In this document: piece after piece, positions 22,601 through 33,046 of the stretch | How positions within the stretch are numbered: the first letter of the stretch is position 1 | Layout of the letters: every line of letters begins with the position of its first letter | Assembly (NCBI GenBank): GCA_002077045.2 | Contig: KZ111170.1 | Span: 100,387 to 164,386, forward strand | Length of the DNA stretch: 64,000 nucleotides | Source of the DNA: Rachicladosporium sp. CCFEE 5018 | Taxonomy: Eukaryota; Ascomycota; Dothideomycetes; Cladosporiales; Cladosporiaceae | Reading direction: 5' to 3' | Program-made: the position numbers and the translations under genes | The notes under the pieces: generated by a model | The model's input: only the letters and a program-made list of their open reading frames with translations | Databases searched by the model: none | Told to the model about the DNA's origin: nothing

Positions 22601-23148
22601 GTCAAAACGTCCTGAGGCAATCGCTGATCTTGAGGTCAGACAAATTTAACAAATGACCATTAGTGGCGTCGCAAATTCAGCCAATGCCTCACGGTCATTC
22701 GATAATATGGCTAATCCAGAGAGTCGCTAGGGAATGACTGACCAGTGAATGCTAGTTGGTTTGGGATGACTAGAGTGAGCAATACGGTACCCTCACAGCG
22801 GGAGCTGCCGCAAATTGTGATCTTTTCCAGCTTCTGGCATCATTACACTGGGCGAAGCTCTGCACCCTCGACACTTCGCCGAGATAGTTGACTCCTAGTA
22901 TCACTGACATCAACACCTTTAATCTGGACCATCGTGAAACCGCGTCTCGGTTTAGCATCGGATGCTGGTCTTTATAAATGACGGGATTGGGCCGCTCAGC
23001 ATGTCCTCAACTTCGCAGCCTTTCGCGAACACTTTGCCGTCCTCTCGACCTGCAAAACACGGTTTGCATTCGCTCATAAGAATGTCACCCTCTTCGCCAT
23101 CCTCTCCGTCCCATCGAAGACCCAGACGCATTTTCGACGGTCGCAAAG
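22601..23148. other. Intergenic between the two paralogues, with a possible 5' exon
   Basis: An ATG at 23001 opens MSSTSQPFANTLPSSRPAKH. A 58-nt GTTTGC..AG intron would join it in phase to the frame at 23149. The donor is weak and no clear branch point is seen, so this is optional. Confidence 0.3.
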
Positions 23149-24018
23149 ATGGGCATACCGTTGTGGACAGACCCCGACGAGGTACAACAACCTCCCAACA
23201 GCAGAGCGGCGCCTCGCGTCCCCGGACTACTTGGAAGATACAGCACTGACGACTTCTGCGCCCTGAGAGACTGGACGGAAGGCGAGCGCACCACCCGACG
23301 TAACGCGGCTACGCACGCCATACGACAGATGCTCCGCGATGATGATAGCGCTGCTCCCAGCATCCTCGCTGCCACAGTGGTAACAGCAGCGACCACTCCG
23401 CCTCGTCCTCGAGATCGTACAGCTTCGTCCACCATCGCTGCTCCAACCGTTGTCCCAACGAACGTCCAGCCGACCAGTGGCAATCAGGCTAACGACGTCT
23501 CCGATGTGCTCGTCAACGCAGCAGCAGTCGGTCTGCTTCGCCTCGCATGTGGCGATGCTCCAGTAACGATCACTGCTCCGTCCGTCATCACATCGACAAC
23601 CGAGCAGGCCAGCGGCAACACGAACGTCAACACTCCCCTCTCAAGCCTCACCAGACCAACCGGTCCGCTGGCTCCTCCACCAAGTGGCACCTCAGCATCG
23701 GCCTACGCCCCAACCGCCCTCAGATACATCCGCGACAAAGACGGCATCTCCATCCGTGGCCCCGCCTTCACACCCAACCGCCTCGCCAGAATGCTGATAC
23801 GGGATATCCTGACCAACGTGGAGAGACTCCCTCCCTGGAGTGTCCGCCTGCGTTTCGAAGTCATGTTGATGGCCTGGGAGACGGGTAGAGGTCTGCCTTG
23901 GGGCAAGTCTGCGGTTGATACGGAGGCGGGGGAGTACTGGGCGAGGCTTGAGAGGCATCTGTTCCTGCATAGAGGGAGGGCGGAGGGTTTTGTGCCTGAG
24001 GAGGCGGCTGAGGGGTAG
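23149..24018 (+). CDS. Hypothetical protein with conserved C-terminal segment shared with its neighbour
   Basis: Single exon of 289 codons from ATG 23149. The N-terminal third holds MGIPLWTDPDEVQQ and a Ser/Thr/Ala/Pro-rich low-complexity linker (about residues 65-180). The C-terminal part, TPNRLARMLIRDILTNVE...VMLMAWETGRGLPW...ARLERHLFLHRGRAEGF, aligns with the protein encoded at 22082-22600: both show AR-x-L, then Leu/Pro, an Arg-xxx-Glu helix, W..G.RG and E.HLF...G...F. No signal peptide or membrane helix. Function unknown. A short upstream exon is possible (see the preceding entry). Confidence 0.6.
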   Translation: MGIPLWTDPDEVQQPPNSRAAPRVPGLLGRYSTDDFCALRDWTEGERTTRRNAATHAIRQMLRDDDSAAPSILAATVVTAATTPPRPRDRTASSTIAAPTVVPTNVQPTSGNQANDVSDVLVNAAAVGLLRLACGDAPVTITAPSVITSTTEQASGNTNVNTPLSSLTRPTGPLAPPPSGTSASAYAPTALRYIRDKDGISIRGPAFTPNRLARMLIRDILTNVERLPPWSVRLRFEVMLMAWETGRGLPWGKSAVDTEAGEYWARLERHLFLHRGRAEGFVPEEAAEG

Positions 24019-24416
24019 AGGGGGATAGTGGTAGGGAGTGTATGGGCTTTGTTGCGAGGGACCGGGGGCGCTGACTTGACAGGCAGGCAGACATAAGGCC
24101 GGGTGAGCTGAGCTATATTAGCGAGTATTTCGTCGGATGGTAATCGCGTTTGGACTCCTCAATGGCTCGATCAGCGCGCCTAGTGGCATTCAGGGTGATA
24201 CTCATACACCCGTCGGGGTAGCAACAAAGTAAGAACCACCATCACAGAAGGAACTCCTCAGTCTGCTCTTCCCCTGCCCGTTCCTTCCTCACTCCCCAGC
24301 CCATCACATGTCAACACCGCACTCCCTCGCGTTCACTCCACCTCTCACCACATCCCCAATAACCGTTCACTTGCATCGCTTGACTGCATGGATATCACCA
24401 TCGCTTCCTCGCAACG
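24019..24416. other. Intergenic
   Basis: No gene seen. A C/T-rich stretch (24240-24370) precedes the next start codon. Confidence 0.4.
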
Positions 24417-26236
24417 ATGCGCTTGCTGCGCGATCTAATCGACATAACTATCGCATCGCTGTCGTTTCTTAGATCTTGCAGCATCACTATCGCTGCGCTC
24501 GTTGGTTGTGCAATCACTTCGACACGGGATTGGAGAGCTGTGTTGGGTAGAGAAGTGAAGCAGTATAGCTTCTACCAGGTGAGCCCCAAGGTGATCGGTG
24601 AAGTATTGCGTGAGACATCGGCGTGGCGGCGGCGGCAGCAGAATAGGGCGGACACTGCATCCAACACCCACAGTCTTGTACTGACAGAGAAGATCATCGT
24701 TGGAGAAGTGAAGTTCAGCGAGAGAGATAAGGAACGACTCAGTAGGCAGATCGAGGCGCAAGGAAAGCCGAAACCACGTCAGGCGAGCGCGGTATACCAG
24801 AGGAGACCAGAGCGTAAGAAGCGAAGTGACCCTCAATCCGAAGCGCCAGAGGAGGCTGTTGACTCAGGTGAGAGCCACAGCGCGGAGCAGATCAAGCAGC
24901 CGGAACCACCAACTCAGCAAAGGCGCGGCAAGTCACTCGAACACCAACTACCCGAAGAAGCAGTCGAAGACGTCGACACCCACAGCGCCGAGAAGACCAA
25001 GGAGGCAGAAGTACCCGTCCAACGCGAGCGCAAGTCATCGCTCGACCTTCTACTACCCGAAGAAGTCGTTGACTCCGTCGAGAGCAATAGCGTCGAACAG
25101 ACCGAGTTCCCAGAACCTCCAAACCACCGCCACCGCAGCATCTCCCTTCACCTTCCGTCCCTCCTACCTCAGCAGCAACCACCGACACCGCGAATCATCC
25201 TCCCGGGCCTCAGTTCGCAATCTCGCCCGAGCGACGCGCACGCAAACAGTCTCTCAAGCAGGCCCTCACTACGGCTATCAAGCGCGCAGCTATGCGGCAA
25301 TCCCAGGATAGCTTGCTCTCGGGCACCACAGCACAAGCCTCCGCAGAATCGCCGCAAAGTCCAATGAAATTCGATTGGACGCCAGTCCGCAGGCGAGCAT
25401 CGAGTGTGCAGGAGAGAGGTGGACTAGACTCTTTCAACGCTGCGTTCAGCGAAGGTGAGAGAGGTGAGTCGAAGCCGTTTACTTTCAACGTGCAAGCGGC
25501 GGAGTTTAAGCCTGCAGTCCCGCAAGAGACGCCAAGACTGCCGGAGTGGAGGAGGAAAGCGAGGCCTCTGCCGTCGTTTGCTGGGACGCCACCGGCGCTT
25601 TATCAGAGCCCTACGATGCAGTCGCCGTTGATGCAGTATCATACGCCACCTTCTCCGCCTCGAACGCTTCAGTCGCCGCAGCAGGAGTCCATCCACACTC
25701 AGACTTTCGTTCCAGATCTCGAGCCAAAGGCGACGCAGACACTTGACCAGCTTCGCGAGCACCACACCGCCCTTCTCGCAAGTCTCCACCACTACGCGCC
25801 CGCATACCTCGCCCTAGGCCGACTGTATCACTCTACACCGATGACAGCCCGAACCTCGCCCTGGATTTTACCTGCTTTCCAGCAGGTTGGGGGGGAAGCA
25901 TTCATGGTTTCGAGGGATAGGCAGTTGCCCGAGCTCGTTCAGATCTTAGGCGAGATCAGCATGCGGCTCACGCAGACTTCGAAAATGCTAGTCCAAATGG
26001 CGGATGAGGATCTGGGTAAGTTGGAGGCGGAATTGAAGCGGTGCGACGAATTGCTGGGGGAGGCAGCGGTCAGACTGAAGATGTTGCAAAGTGCTGTGGG
26101 GGAGATTTGTGGGGTGTATGAGAACGATCGGGAAAGATATTGGGCTGAAAGTGAGGAGGGGTGGAGGGCGAGGGGTGTAGCGGAGAGGGCCTGGGTGGCC
26201 GTTCTGCCTGAGGTGTGCAGTGTACAGGAACAGTGA
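24417..26236 (+). CDS. Hypothetical protein with three 35-residue repeats; two frames
   Basis: Two overlapping frames probably belong to one gene. Frame A, 24417-25367 (316 codons), starts MRLLRDLIDITIASLSF and carries three consecutive 35-residue repeats at 24846-25160. Frame B is open from about 25111 to 26236; its coding character begins near QFAISPERRARKQSLKQAL and continues to a C-terminal half with a helical, coiled-coil-like region (LVQMADEDLGKLEAELKRCDELLGEAAVRLKML). Composition is better in frame B after about 25200, while frame A is supported by the repeats up to 25160. I found no consensus intron that converts A to B, so a one-base indel, an unusual intron or two separate genes (the second from ATG 25292) remain possible. 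No known domain. Confidence 0.5.
24846..25160 (+). repeat. Triplicated 105-bp coding repeat
   Basis: Three units of exactly 105 bp (24846-24950, 24951-25055, 25056-25160). Each encodes PEE(A/V)V followed by an acidic part, (H/N)S(A/V)E(Q/K), a Pro/Glu part, a basic run and a Ser-Leu end. Units share about half of their residues, so this is an old duplication kept in frame. Confidence 0.85.
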
Positions 26237-26934
26237 ATGGATGGGAGGGAGACAGGATGAAATGAACACTCAGCCTTTTACGATTAGCATAAGGGGGGTT
26301 CAAGTTTGGGCTCCCAAAGGCCAGAGAGCAGAGGCTTCATTGTTGCAGTGCAGCATGTATGAGCCCGATCACCTTTCCGAGTTGCATGAGGAACTATAAC
26401 ATGATCTTGGCTTGCTGAGATGGAAGAGAGTAGAATTGTCATCTCTCATGTAAAGGAGAGATGTAGTCGGGGCTACTGCCCGATTCGGCTGGCGAGCTCG
26501 GCAGTGTGTGGTCGAGTCGCCGGCCAGCAAGCACCACTACGCAAGCACACACACATATCCATATCATCGATATACACCACTTGCCCACTATCATTTGGCT
26601 TGCCCGATACTGCATGGTGTGCTGTCTACATTTGCTCCTGTACGTACTACCCCACTTAGTCTTGGAGAACCTGCTGAGCGAAGGTAGTTGCTTACATATA
26701 CGGGAATTGTGGACTGACGCATATGATAGTGCATTTCGCTGGGCGAGAGTTGTTTGTGGCATTGACGCGAATACTGAAAGGCATCCAATACACCTGGACT
26801 GCTCCATTGGATAGGAGAGAAGGGAGAGGAGGCGCAGAAGGCGGCGAATATGGCCACGACGATGGGTACGTTTCCATTGAGATGCGGTGGGAGGGACCAC
26901 ATATCCGCTTCCCGCCCGGCGAGATGGCTATGAT
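26237..26934. other. Intergenic
   Basis: Short ORFs only. A frame at 26723-26974 overlaps the next gene start but has no recognisable content. Confidence 0.4.
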
Positions 26935-28842
26935 ATGGCCGCCCAGTACGAGATGCGAGATGACAAGCGACTAACAAGATCTGCCACTACAGCAGATGGC
27001 TACGCCTACTCCCGATCATCATCATTCTCCGCCGCGAGATCCCCCGATACCGCTTCGCCCATCTACCCCGACCGAGCGATTCGACCCTTGCCAAACAGGA
27101 AGCTCAAGTCACGACTGTCGCCTGAACAGCAGAATACGATTGTATACCCTGCATCTCCGCCGCCGATTGCTGCCCCTGTCAACCAAGCACCGCAGGAGAG
27201 CACTTCGAGACCTGCCACCAACGGTGATGTGCATCACCACCATCATCACCACCACGACCATGACCATGATCAGCAGGAGATCCATGATCACTGTACTTGC
27301 AAGCATGACGATCTTGACAGTGGCGATGAGGAGGTCGAGTTCGATCATCCAGACCACCGATATGAACCCCTTCCCGCAATGCAGCCTAATGGCAAGCCGC
27401 CTCTTGACTCTGTGCAGCGACGATTGGTAGAAGCATCGCGGGGTGGCAAGGCAGCGGCAGCTACAGGATCGGCAGCATCGAGTGCTGACGGGTATGAGAG
27501 CTTCGAGAACACGAGCAACAAGAAGAAGCGGAAGATACCGCTGTCTAGCACTTCCTCTGTTCACCAGAGCACTCTCAGCGCCGAGATGGCGAGCATGGGC
27601 ATCAACAATGATGGCGCAGCGGATGAGCATCATGCTGTGCAGTACCAGCAACAGCATGGCGCTGCAGCAACGTCAGGAACGGGCATCAGCGGAGCGGGCC
27701 GTGGGAGGTATGGACGACCGAGCGGACGGCGACCATTGGCAAGCTGGACTGCCAGCAGCACCAACGCGAACACCGTCAGCGGACGAGCGCCCATGAGGTC
27801 TGGAGAGAACGATGGAAGACACGGTACGTCGACTCGGAGTCATGATGTTACGTGCACCCTCACCTCCGAGACAACGACTAACGCTCTTATGTCCACAGTA
27901 GCAGACTCCAACACGGGCGGCATCATCTCCCAAGCCATCAAGACCGCCGCCGAGCAAGGCCCATTGACTCCACAGAAGGGCAAGGAGAACATCAGTCTAC
28001 TGCATCAGTCTGCCTCAACCTCAGTTACACCAAAGACCCAGTTCACCTTCACCTGCGAATCAGACAGCGCCTCCAAAATGGCCGACCACGCCCAAGAAGC
28101 CGCCTACCGCGCCGGTTTCGCCACGCCGACTCCAAGTAATACTGCTCCCCGCGCCCCGAACGGCGCTCCCGGCCCCCGCACAGCAACAAACCAAGGCACG
28201 CAAACCGCCCTCCCCCCTCGCACCAATCCCTCCGGCCCCCCTCCTCGCACCACCCAGCCTTCCCCCGCCACAGCACCATCCCCCGCGAAACCCCGCCGCC
28301 GCCGCAACCCCACCAAAGAATACGCCCTCGCAGCCCGCCAGCGCAAACTCCAGCAAGAATACACAAACTACCATCACCGCCCTGCCCCCTCGGCAAAAGA
28401 CCTCTGGATTTGCGAGTTCTGCGAGTACGAAGACATTTTTGGCGTGCCGCCCAGAGCGCTGATTCGGAGCTACGAAATTAAAGACCGCGCTGAGCGGAAG
28501 AAGGCCGCGGAGAAACGGAGGCTGTTGGAGAAGGCGAAGATGAAGAATCGTAAGGGGAAGAAGGGGAAGAATAAGGGCAATTCTGGTGGGAATGCTGCTG
28601 CTGCGCAGCCGCCGACGCAGGGCGATCTAACCTACGACCCCAACATCCCGCCGCTGGAAGGGGAGGATTACTATGATGATGAGGAGTATGGGGATGAGTA
28701 TGAGCCCGTTGGCGCTGAAGGCGATCCGTACCCGGATGATGGGCAGGGTGATCCCGGGGACTATTATCCGCCGCCGCCGGCGCCTACACCCGTGCTGGGG
28801 ACTGTGCAGCCTAGGGGTGGCGGGAGGAAGGAGCCGGGCTAG
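26935..28842 (+). CDS. Conserved fungal protein of unknown function with His-rich tract and CEFCEYE segment
   Basis: Exon 1 is 26935-27823, exon 2 27899-28842, about 610 aa. It starts at ATG 26935 (MAAQYEMRDDKRLTRS). Most of it is disordered and Pro/Ser/Thr-rich. Near residue 100 there is an eight-His run followed by alternating Asp/His, then HDHCTCKHDD, a likely metal-binding stretch. A compact C-terminal block, KDLWICEFCEYEDIFGVPP, leads into a Lys/Arg-rich helix (RAERKKAAEKRRLLEKAKMKNRKGKKGK). I recall this block from uncharacterised ascomycete proteins but know no function. The C-terminus is acidic then Pro-rich. The basic run could direct nuclear import or bind RNA. The 75-nt intron has no stop and a length divisible by three. 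Confidence 0.8.
   Translation: MAAQYEMRDDKRLTRSATTADGYAYSRSSSFSAARSPDTASPIYPDRAIRPLPNRKLKSRLSPEQQNTIVYPASPPPIAAPVNQAPQESTSRPATNGDVHHHHHHHHDHDHDQQEIHDHCTCKHDDLDSGDEEVEFDHPDHRYEPLPAMQPNGKPPLDSVQRRLVEASRGGKAAAATGSAASSADGYESFENTSNKKKRKIPLSSTSSVHQSTLSAEMASMGINNDGAADEHHAVQYQQQHGAAATSGTGISGAGRGRYGRPSGRRPLASWTASSTNANTVSGRAPMRSGENDGRHGTSTRSHDVTCTLTSETTTNALMSTVADSNTGGIISQAIKTAAEQGPLTPQKGKENISLLHQSASTSVTPKTQFTFTCESDSASKMADHAQEAAYRAGFATPTPSNTAPRAPNGAPGPRTATNQGTQTALPPRTNPSGPPPRTTQPSPATAPSPAKPRRRRNPTKEYALAARQRKLQQEYTNYHHRPAPSAKDLWICEFCEYEDIFGVPPRALIRSYEIKDRAERKKAAEKRRLLEKAKMKNRKGKKGKNKGNSGGNAAAAQPPTQGDLTYDPNIPPLEGEDYYDDEEYGDEYEPVGAEGDPYPDDGQGDPGDYYPPPPAPTPVLGTVQPRGGGRKEPG
27232..27270 (+). repeat. Histidine/aspartate codon tract
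   Basis: Eight CAT/CAC codons (27232-27255) are followed by GAC CAT GAC CAT GAT. Codons vary between CAT and CAC, so this is not simple slippage of one triplet. Confidence 0.8.
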
Positions 28843-29383
28843 AGGCTCCGGGGCGTCGAGGGGGTTGTGCTGTGCGTTTTTGCGGGGGTTGGGGTGCTTG
28901 GGCTGTTGGTGGTGTGGGGACTGGGCGCTTGGGGCGTTCACTTTTGTCATTAGTGTAGGATTTCGCGAAGGGGTTGGTGGAGAGGGCGATTTGTGCGGTA
29001 ATTGGACGGTCGTTGTAGGGGGTTATATGGAAGATGGGGTGTGGGGCTGGAAAAGGAGCGGGATGGAGGTTTGGGGAGGTGGAGTGCAGTTGGCATATTG
29101 TTGTGCAAGAGGTGGTGGGGTATTTTGAGCGGACAATCTCTGTAGAGAGCAAGGTGTACGCCATTGTGCTTCTATCTGTGAGCTACTGCTGATGCCTCTG
29201 TCTCGAAGCTACGCCTGCTCGGGTATGCAATGCTGTCGTAATGTATGCTGTCGTTATACATGCCGTCATGTTGGTCAGTGGCTACGCAGTGCTGAAGCCC
29301 TGCTGTGTGCGCGAGTTCGATGGTCTCTTCACTGCGGCGCTCGTGTCTTCCATTCCTTTCATCTCTTCCGCTTCCATCTCATC
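28843..29383. other. Convergent 3' intergenic region
   Basis: Strongly strand-asymmetric, G-rich on the plus strand (28850-29130). No gene recognised. Confidence 0.4.
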
Positions 29384-32300
29384 TCAGTCAAGCAGGCAAT
29401 CCCCCTCCACAAGCCCGCCGGGCATCTTGCCATACCCACTTATCCCCATCCCCATGCCCGCACCCACACCCACACTGTCCACCAATAACGCCTGCCCCTT
29501 CCCAACGGTCACCGTACGGCTGCCCTCCTCCGAGGATCCAGAGCAAAGACTCATAGGCGCCGACGTCGTGCCATCAAGCCCAAGCGCCCACTGCTGTAAC
29601 CCCTTACTGACCTTCTTGAGCTTTTCCTCCTCCCCGTTTCCATCAGGATCAACCAACACACTGTCGTCCGTCTTCTTCGGGCTCGACCGCAGCGACACAG
29701 GCTCCGAAACGATAGCCGCGTAGCGCGCACTCTCATCGTGAGCGAAGGACTTCCAGCTGTTGGACGAGCCGGAGGAGAGCTGAGGCGCAAGGCGCTCGGT
29801 GCCGTCGAACGGCACGACAGCGGTGCTTGACTGGGGCGGGGTACCGCGGCGTGTCTTGTTGCAGGTCTTGCAGACGCATGGGCCGGCGCAGGGAGCACTG
29901 CAGTTGTGCCCGCAGGCGAGCTTGCGAGAGCAGATCTGCTGGCAAGGCACGAGGTCGTGGGAGAAGGGGTGGCAGTGGAGAGTGCAGGCGTGGCCGCAGG
30001 GGAGCTTCTGCTTGCAAGGCATTTGACAGCCGCCGGCGATGCCGTCCCAGTCGTTGGCGTCTTTAATGTTGGTGAGATTATTGTGATTGCTGCAGCGGAT
30101 GGGAAGCTGCTCGTTCAGACGGCTGGGCTCGATTTGAGGACGATCGGACTTGCATTTCTTGTGCTGACCGGCGAGTATCGTAAGGACTTGCGCCCACGTC
30201 TTGAACTTGAAGAGTAGCATCCCGTTGCCGAAGAGGTAGAAACCACGCTTCGCGCGGGACAGCGCCACGCACACGCGGTTGTCGTGCTGAGGAAGCCGAC
30301 TTGGCCGTTGGTGTTGCTGCGGACGAGCGATAGGATGACGATATCGTTCTCTTCGCCCTGATACGAGTCGACGGTGACGACGTTGAACTGACGGCCTTGC
30401 AGGATCAGCGACTTGCGAAGTGCGCTCAGAATATACTTGCGCTGGCCGTTGTAGAAGGTAATGACGGTGATATTCTCCGTCTTCATGCCGTTGTAGACCA
30501 GATACTCGACGAAGCCGACGATCATGTCACCTTCGTCACTGTTGACGCAAGACATCAAGTCATCGCGCTTCTCTGGCCATTGATGAGTGAAAAAGTATGA
30601 GTTCACGCCGCCCATGCCTGGCACATCAGGACGAAGAGCCGGATTGCGGACGCTGTCGTGGTCTTTGATGAGGTTGCCATAGATCGGGTACAGTAGACGG
30701 CGGATCTCGGGGATCATGCGGCGCTGCTTGACAAGAGTGTCGAACTCGACATTGTTGTTGATCATACGCTCGAACAGCGAGACATTGAGGTAGTACGGCT
30801 CGTTCTCATGTTGTTTCACACCACAGTGAGGACGCAACTGCTTGTGGTCGCCGACCAGAATGAGTTGCTGGAGTGAAGGCACACATGCAGAAATCACAGG
30901 TGCTTCGAGCGTCTCGGCAGCCTCTTCGATGAGGACGACACGAGGCTGTAAGGCTGCGATGAGACCGCGGTACTTGCTTAGCCCCGTTGTGGTGACACCG
31001 ATGACCTTCTGGTTGCGCAGGATGGTCTCGTCACGCTCCCAGGTCCCGATCTGGCGGAGCCGAGCTTGCGCGTTATACAACTTCGCAAGCGGGCGAATGC
31101 TATCACGGATCTTGTCCTTGGCCTCTTTGTGCAGATGACGATAGACTGCACCCCTGGCGGCCTCCGGTATTTGCCAGAGGTCTTGACGGTGAAGGTAGGC
31201 GCTGATCTTCTGCGCCGAAATAACGTTCTTGCGACCAGTGAAGTTGTCGGCAAGTGAATAGCTATTGCCATGGAGAGTGTCGTACTCCTCGTCGTCTTTG
31301 GCGGCTGCCTCGGCTTCAATGTCTTTGAGCTGCTCGTACTCAAGATCCGCCTCTTCCAATTGGAACCCGTACTCTTCCGGCTGCCCAGGCGGTACGACAG
31401 GTTCGAGAGCGTCACCAAGCCATACCATCAGCGGTGAGCGTGCCGCGTGGTTCGGGTTGGTCTGCTTCGCTTGGACCCACTCAGACGCCCCAGTCAGAAG
31501 TGACTTGACTTGATGATCGGAAAGCAGACCGAGTGAAGCGAGTAAGTCATGGTCCAGGACAGCCTTATTGTCAGGTTTGAGAGGCAGGAGCAGTGCCGCA
31601 ATCTGTCCCTCTAGTCTTGCCATTTCTTGGCGAGTGCCATTACCTGCGCTGCCAGGCAGCTTGCTGTTGGACTCGGCCTGACGCAATTCGTATACAGTAC
31701 GACTTTTGACGTTTTCGCGGTCTTTGGATCGGCCACCGAGACGAGCGAGCTCTGGACAGAAGGGCGCGATGTGGTTGAGCAACTGATCGAGCGCATGATT
31801 CGTTTGACAAGCGATGATGATGGGCGGATCCCCGCGAGTCCAATTGGCAGTCATCACCTTGAGTGCCTGCACTGAGACATAAGTCTTGCCTGTCCCTGGT
31901 GGACCCTGAATAATGGCAAGCTTCTTGGTGAGCGCTCTCTTCAAGGCTGTAATCTGAGACGCGTCGAGGTCGCACTGCGGCTCGTCCGGCCACTGACGAA
32001 GTACATCGGTTTTCTCGTGACTCTCATGCTTGTTGTCGACAAAGACTGGTGTCAAGTCGAGAACTGGCTTCTTTGTGAGAAATCTCGGAGCAGCTACTGC
32101 AGGAGTAGTAGCGACGAGGTGCTCAGCGAGAGGAAATGATTCTGTTCGCACTTTCTGGAGTGCTAGAAGAGTATGCTTGTCGGCCTCGAAGTAGCTTGAG
32201 CGCTCCTCGAGCATGATGAAGTTGACTGCTGGGTCAATTTCGATGTCGTCTGCGTGCGCGATGAAGAGATCGAGTTCTGGCGGATTCTGCGTGATACTGG

Positions 32301-33046
32301 CAAGAGCTCTCGAAGCCACAGTGGCGACGATCAGCGTTGATTTGAAGCGATCGGCTTTGATGCTGAGCACGACCAAGCTACCCGTTATGAGGCGCTTCGA
32401 TTGCTCCCAAATGATCCGCTTCTGAGCACGGAAGGTGCTGAAGGTGACCCTGAGAGCAATGCCGCGCGTGGAGCAGACAAGCCCAACGACATGGACCTGC
32501 AGTCATGGTCAGCCTGTCGCGCCATATACTTCCTCGGGAGGTCAGTGGAGGCACATACATTCTGATAGATCCCCAGAGTGTTCCCGAAGAACTCTTCGAA
32601 CTGCTCAGGCTCATTGCGGAAGGCAAGGACCGCTTTGCGAAGCGGCTGAATTGCGTCTTCGCGAAGCAATTCGTAGTGTGCACCAAGATAGGCTTCTGTG
32701 GATGCATCAGCACGCGATACTCGGACGGCTGTCCGTCATCACACTCACCCTTGGAACTCCAGGCGCCGACGGTCTTGTTTGGAACAACTTCAACCGTGTC
32801 TGATGCATTGGTGCCATCAGGATTCAGCTCCAGCAGCTCGGCTGGTGCAGGAATCTCAAGGCGCTCCAGCCATGCACCAGCGTCCTGCGGCTTGGTGCCA
32901 GGCTCGAAGTATTGTCGCACACGAGGATTTAGCTTGGGGCCCTGAATCCAGACCTCAATCTGATTCGGCTTCTGCTCAGCTCTCGTCACCTTGGTCTTGC
33001 CTTTGGCAGGCTTGAAGCGCTCGAGTATGCTCTCGTTAACGCTCAT
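29384..33046 (-). CDS. ZNFX1/Hrr1-type SF1 RNA helicase with NFX1 zinc fingers, frameshifted
   Basis: Upf1-like superfamily 1 helicase; relatives are S. pombe Hrr1 (RNAi heterochromatin) and animal ZNFX1. Exons: 33046-32749, 32695-32559, then 32496 onward, all in phase. The first join yields EAYLGAHYELLREDAIQPLR, a hallmark of the family. Motifs: Walker A GPPGTGKT, Walker B-type LIEEAAE, motif III VGDHKQLRP, QRRM, motif V VDSYQGEENDIV. Immediately after GQVGFL the frame breaks: the next block, QHDNRVCVALSRAKRGFYLFGN (motif VI), is in another frame, as if one base were missing near 30290 in TTCCTCAGCAC. After it come NFX1-type Cys/His clusters (CGHACTLHCHPFSHDLVPC, CGHNCSAPC) and a disordered tail ending CLLD at 29384. 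Without the shift the protein would be about 1180 aa. It could be a sequencing error or a young pseudogene; intact motifs on both sides favour error. Confidence 0.85.
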
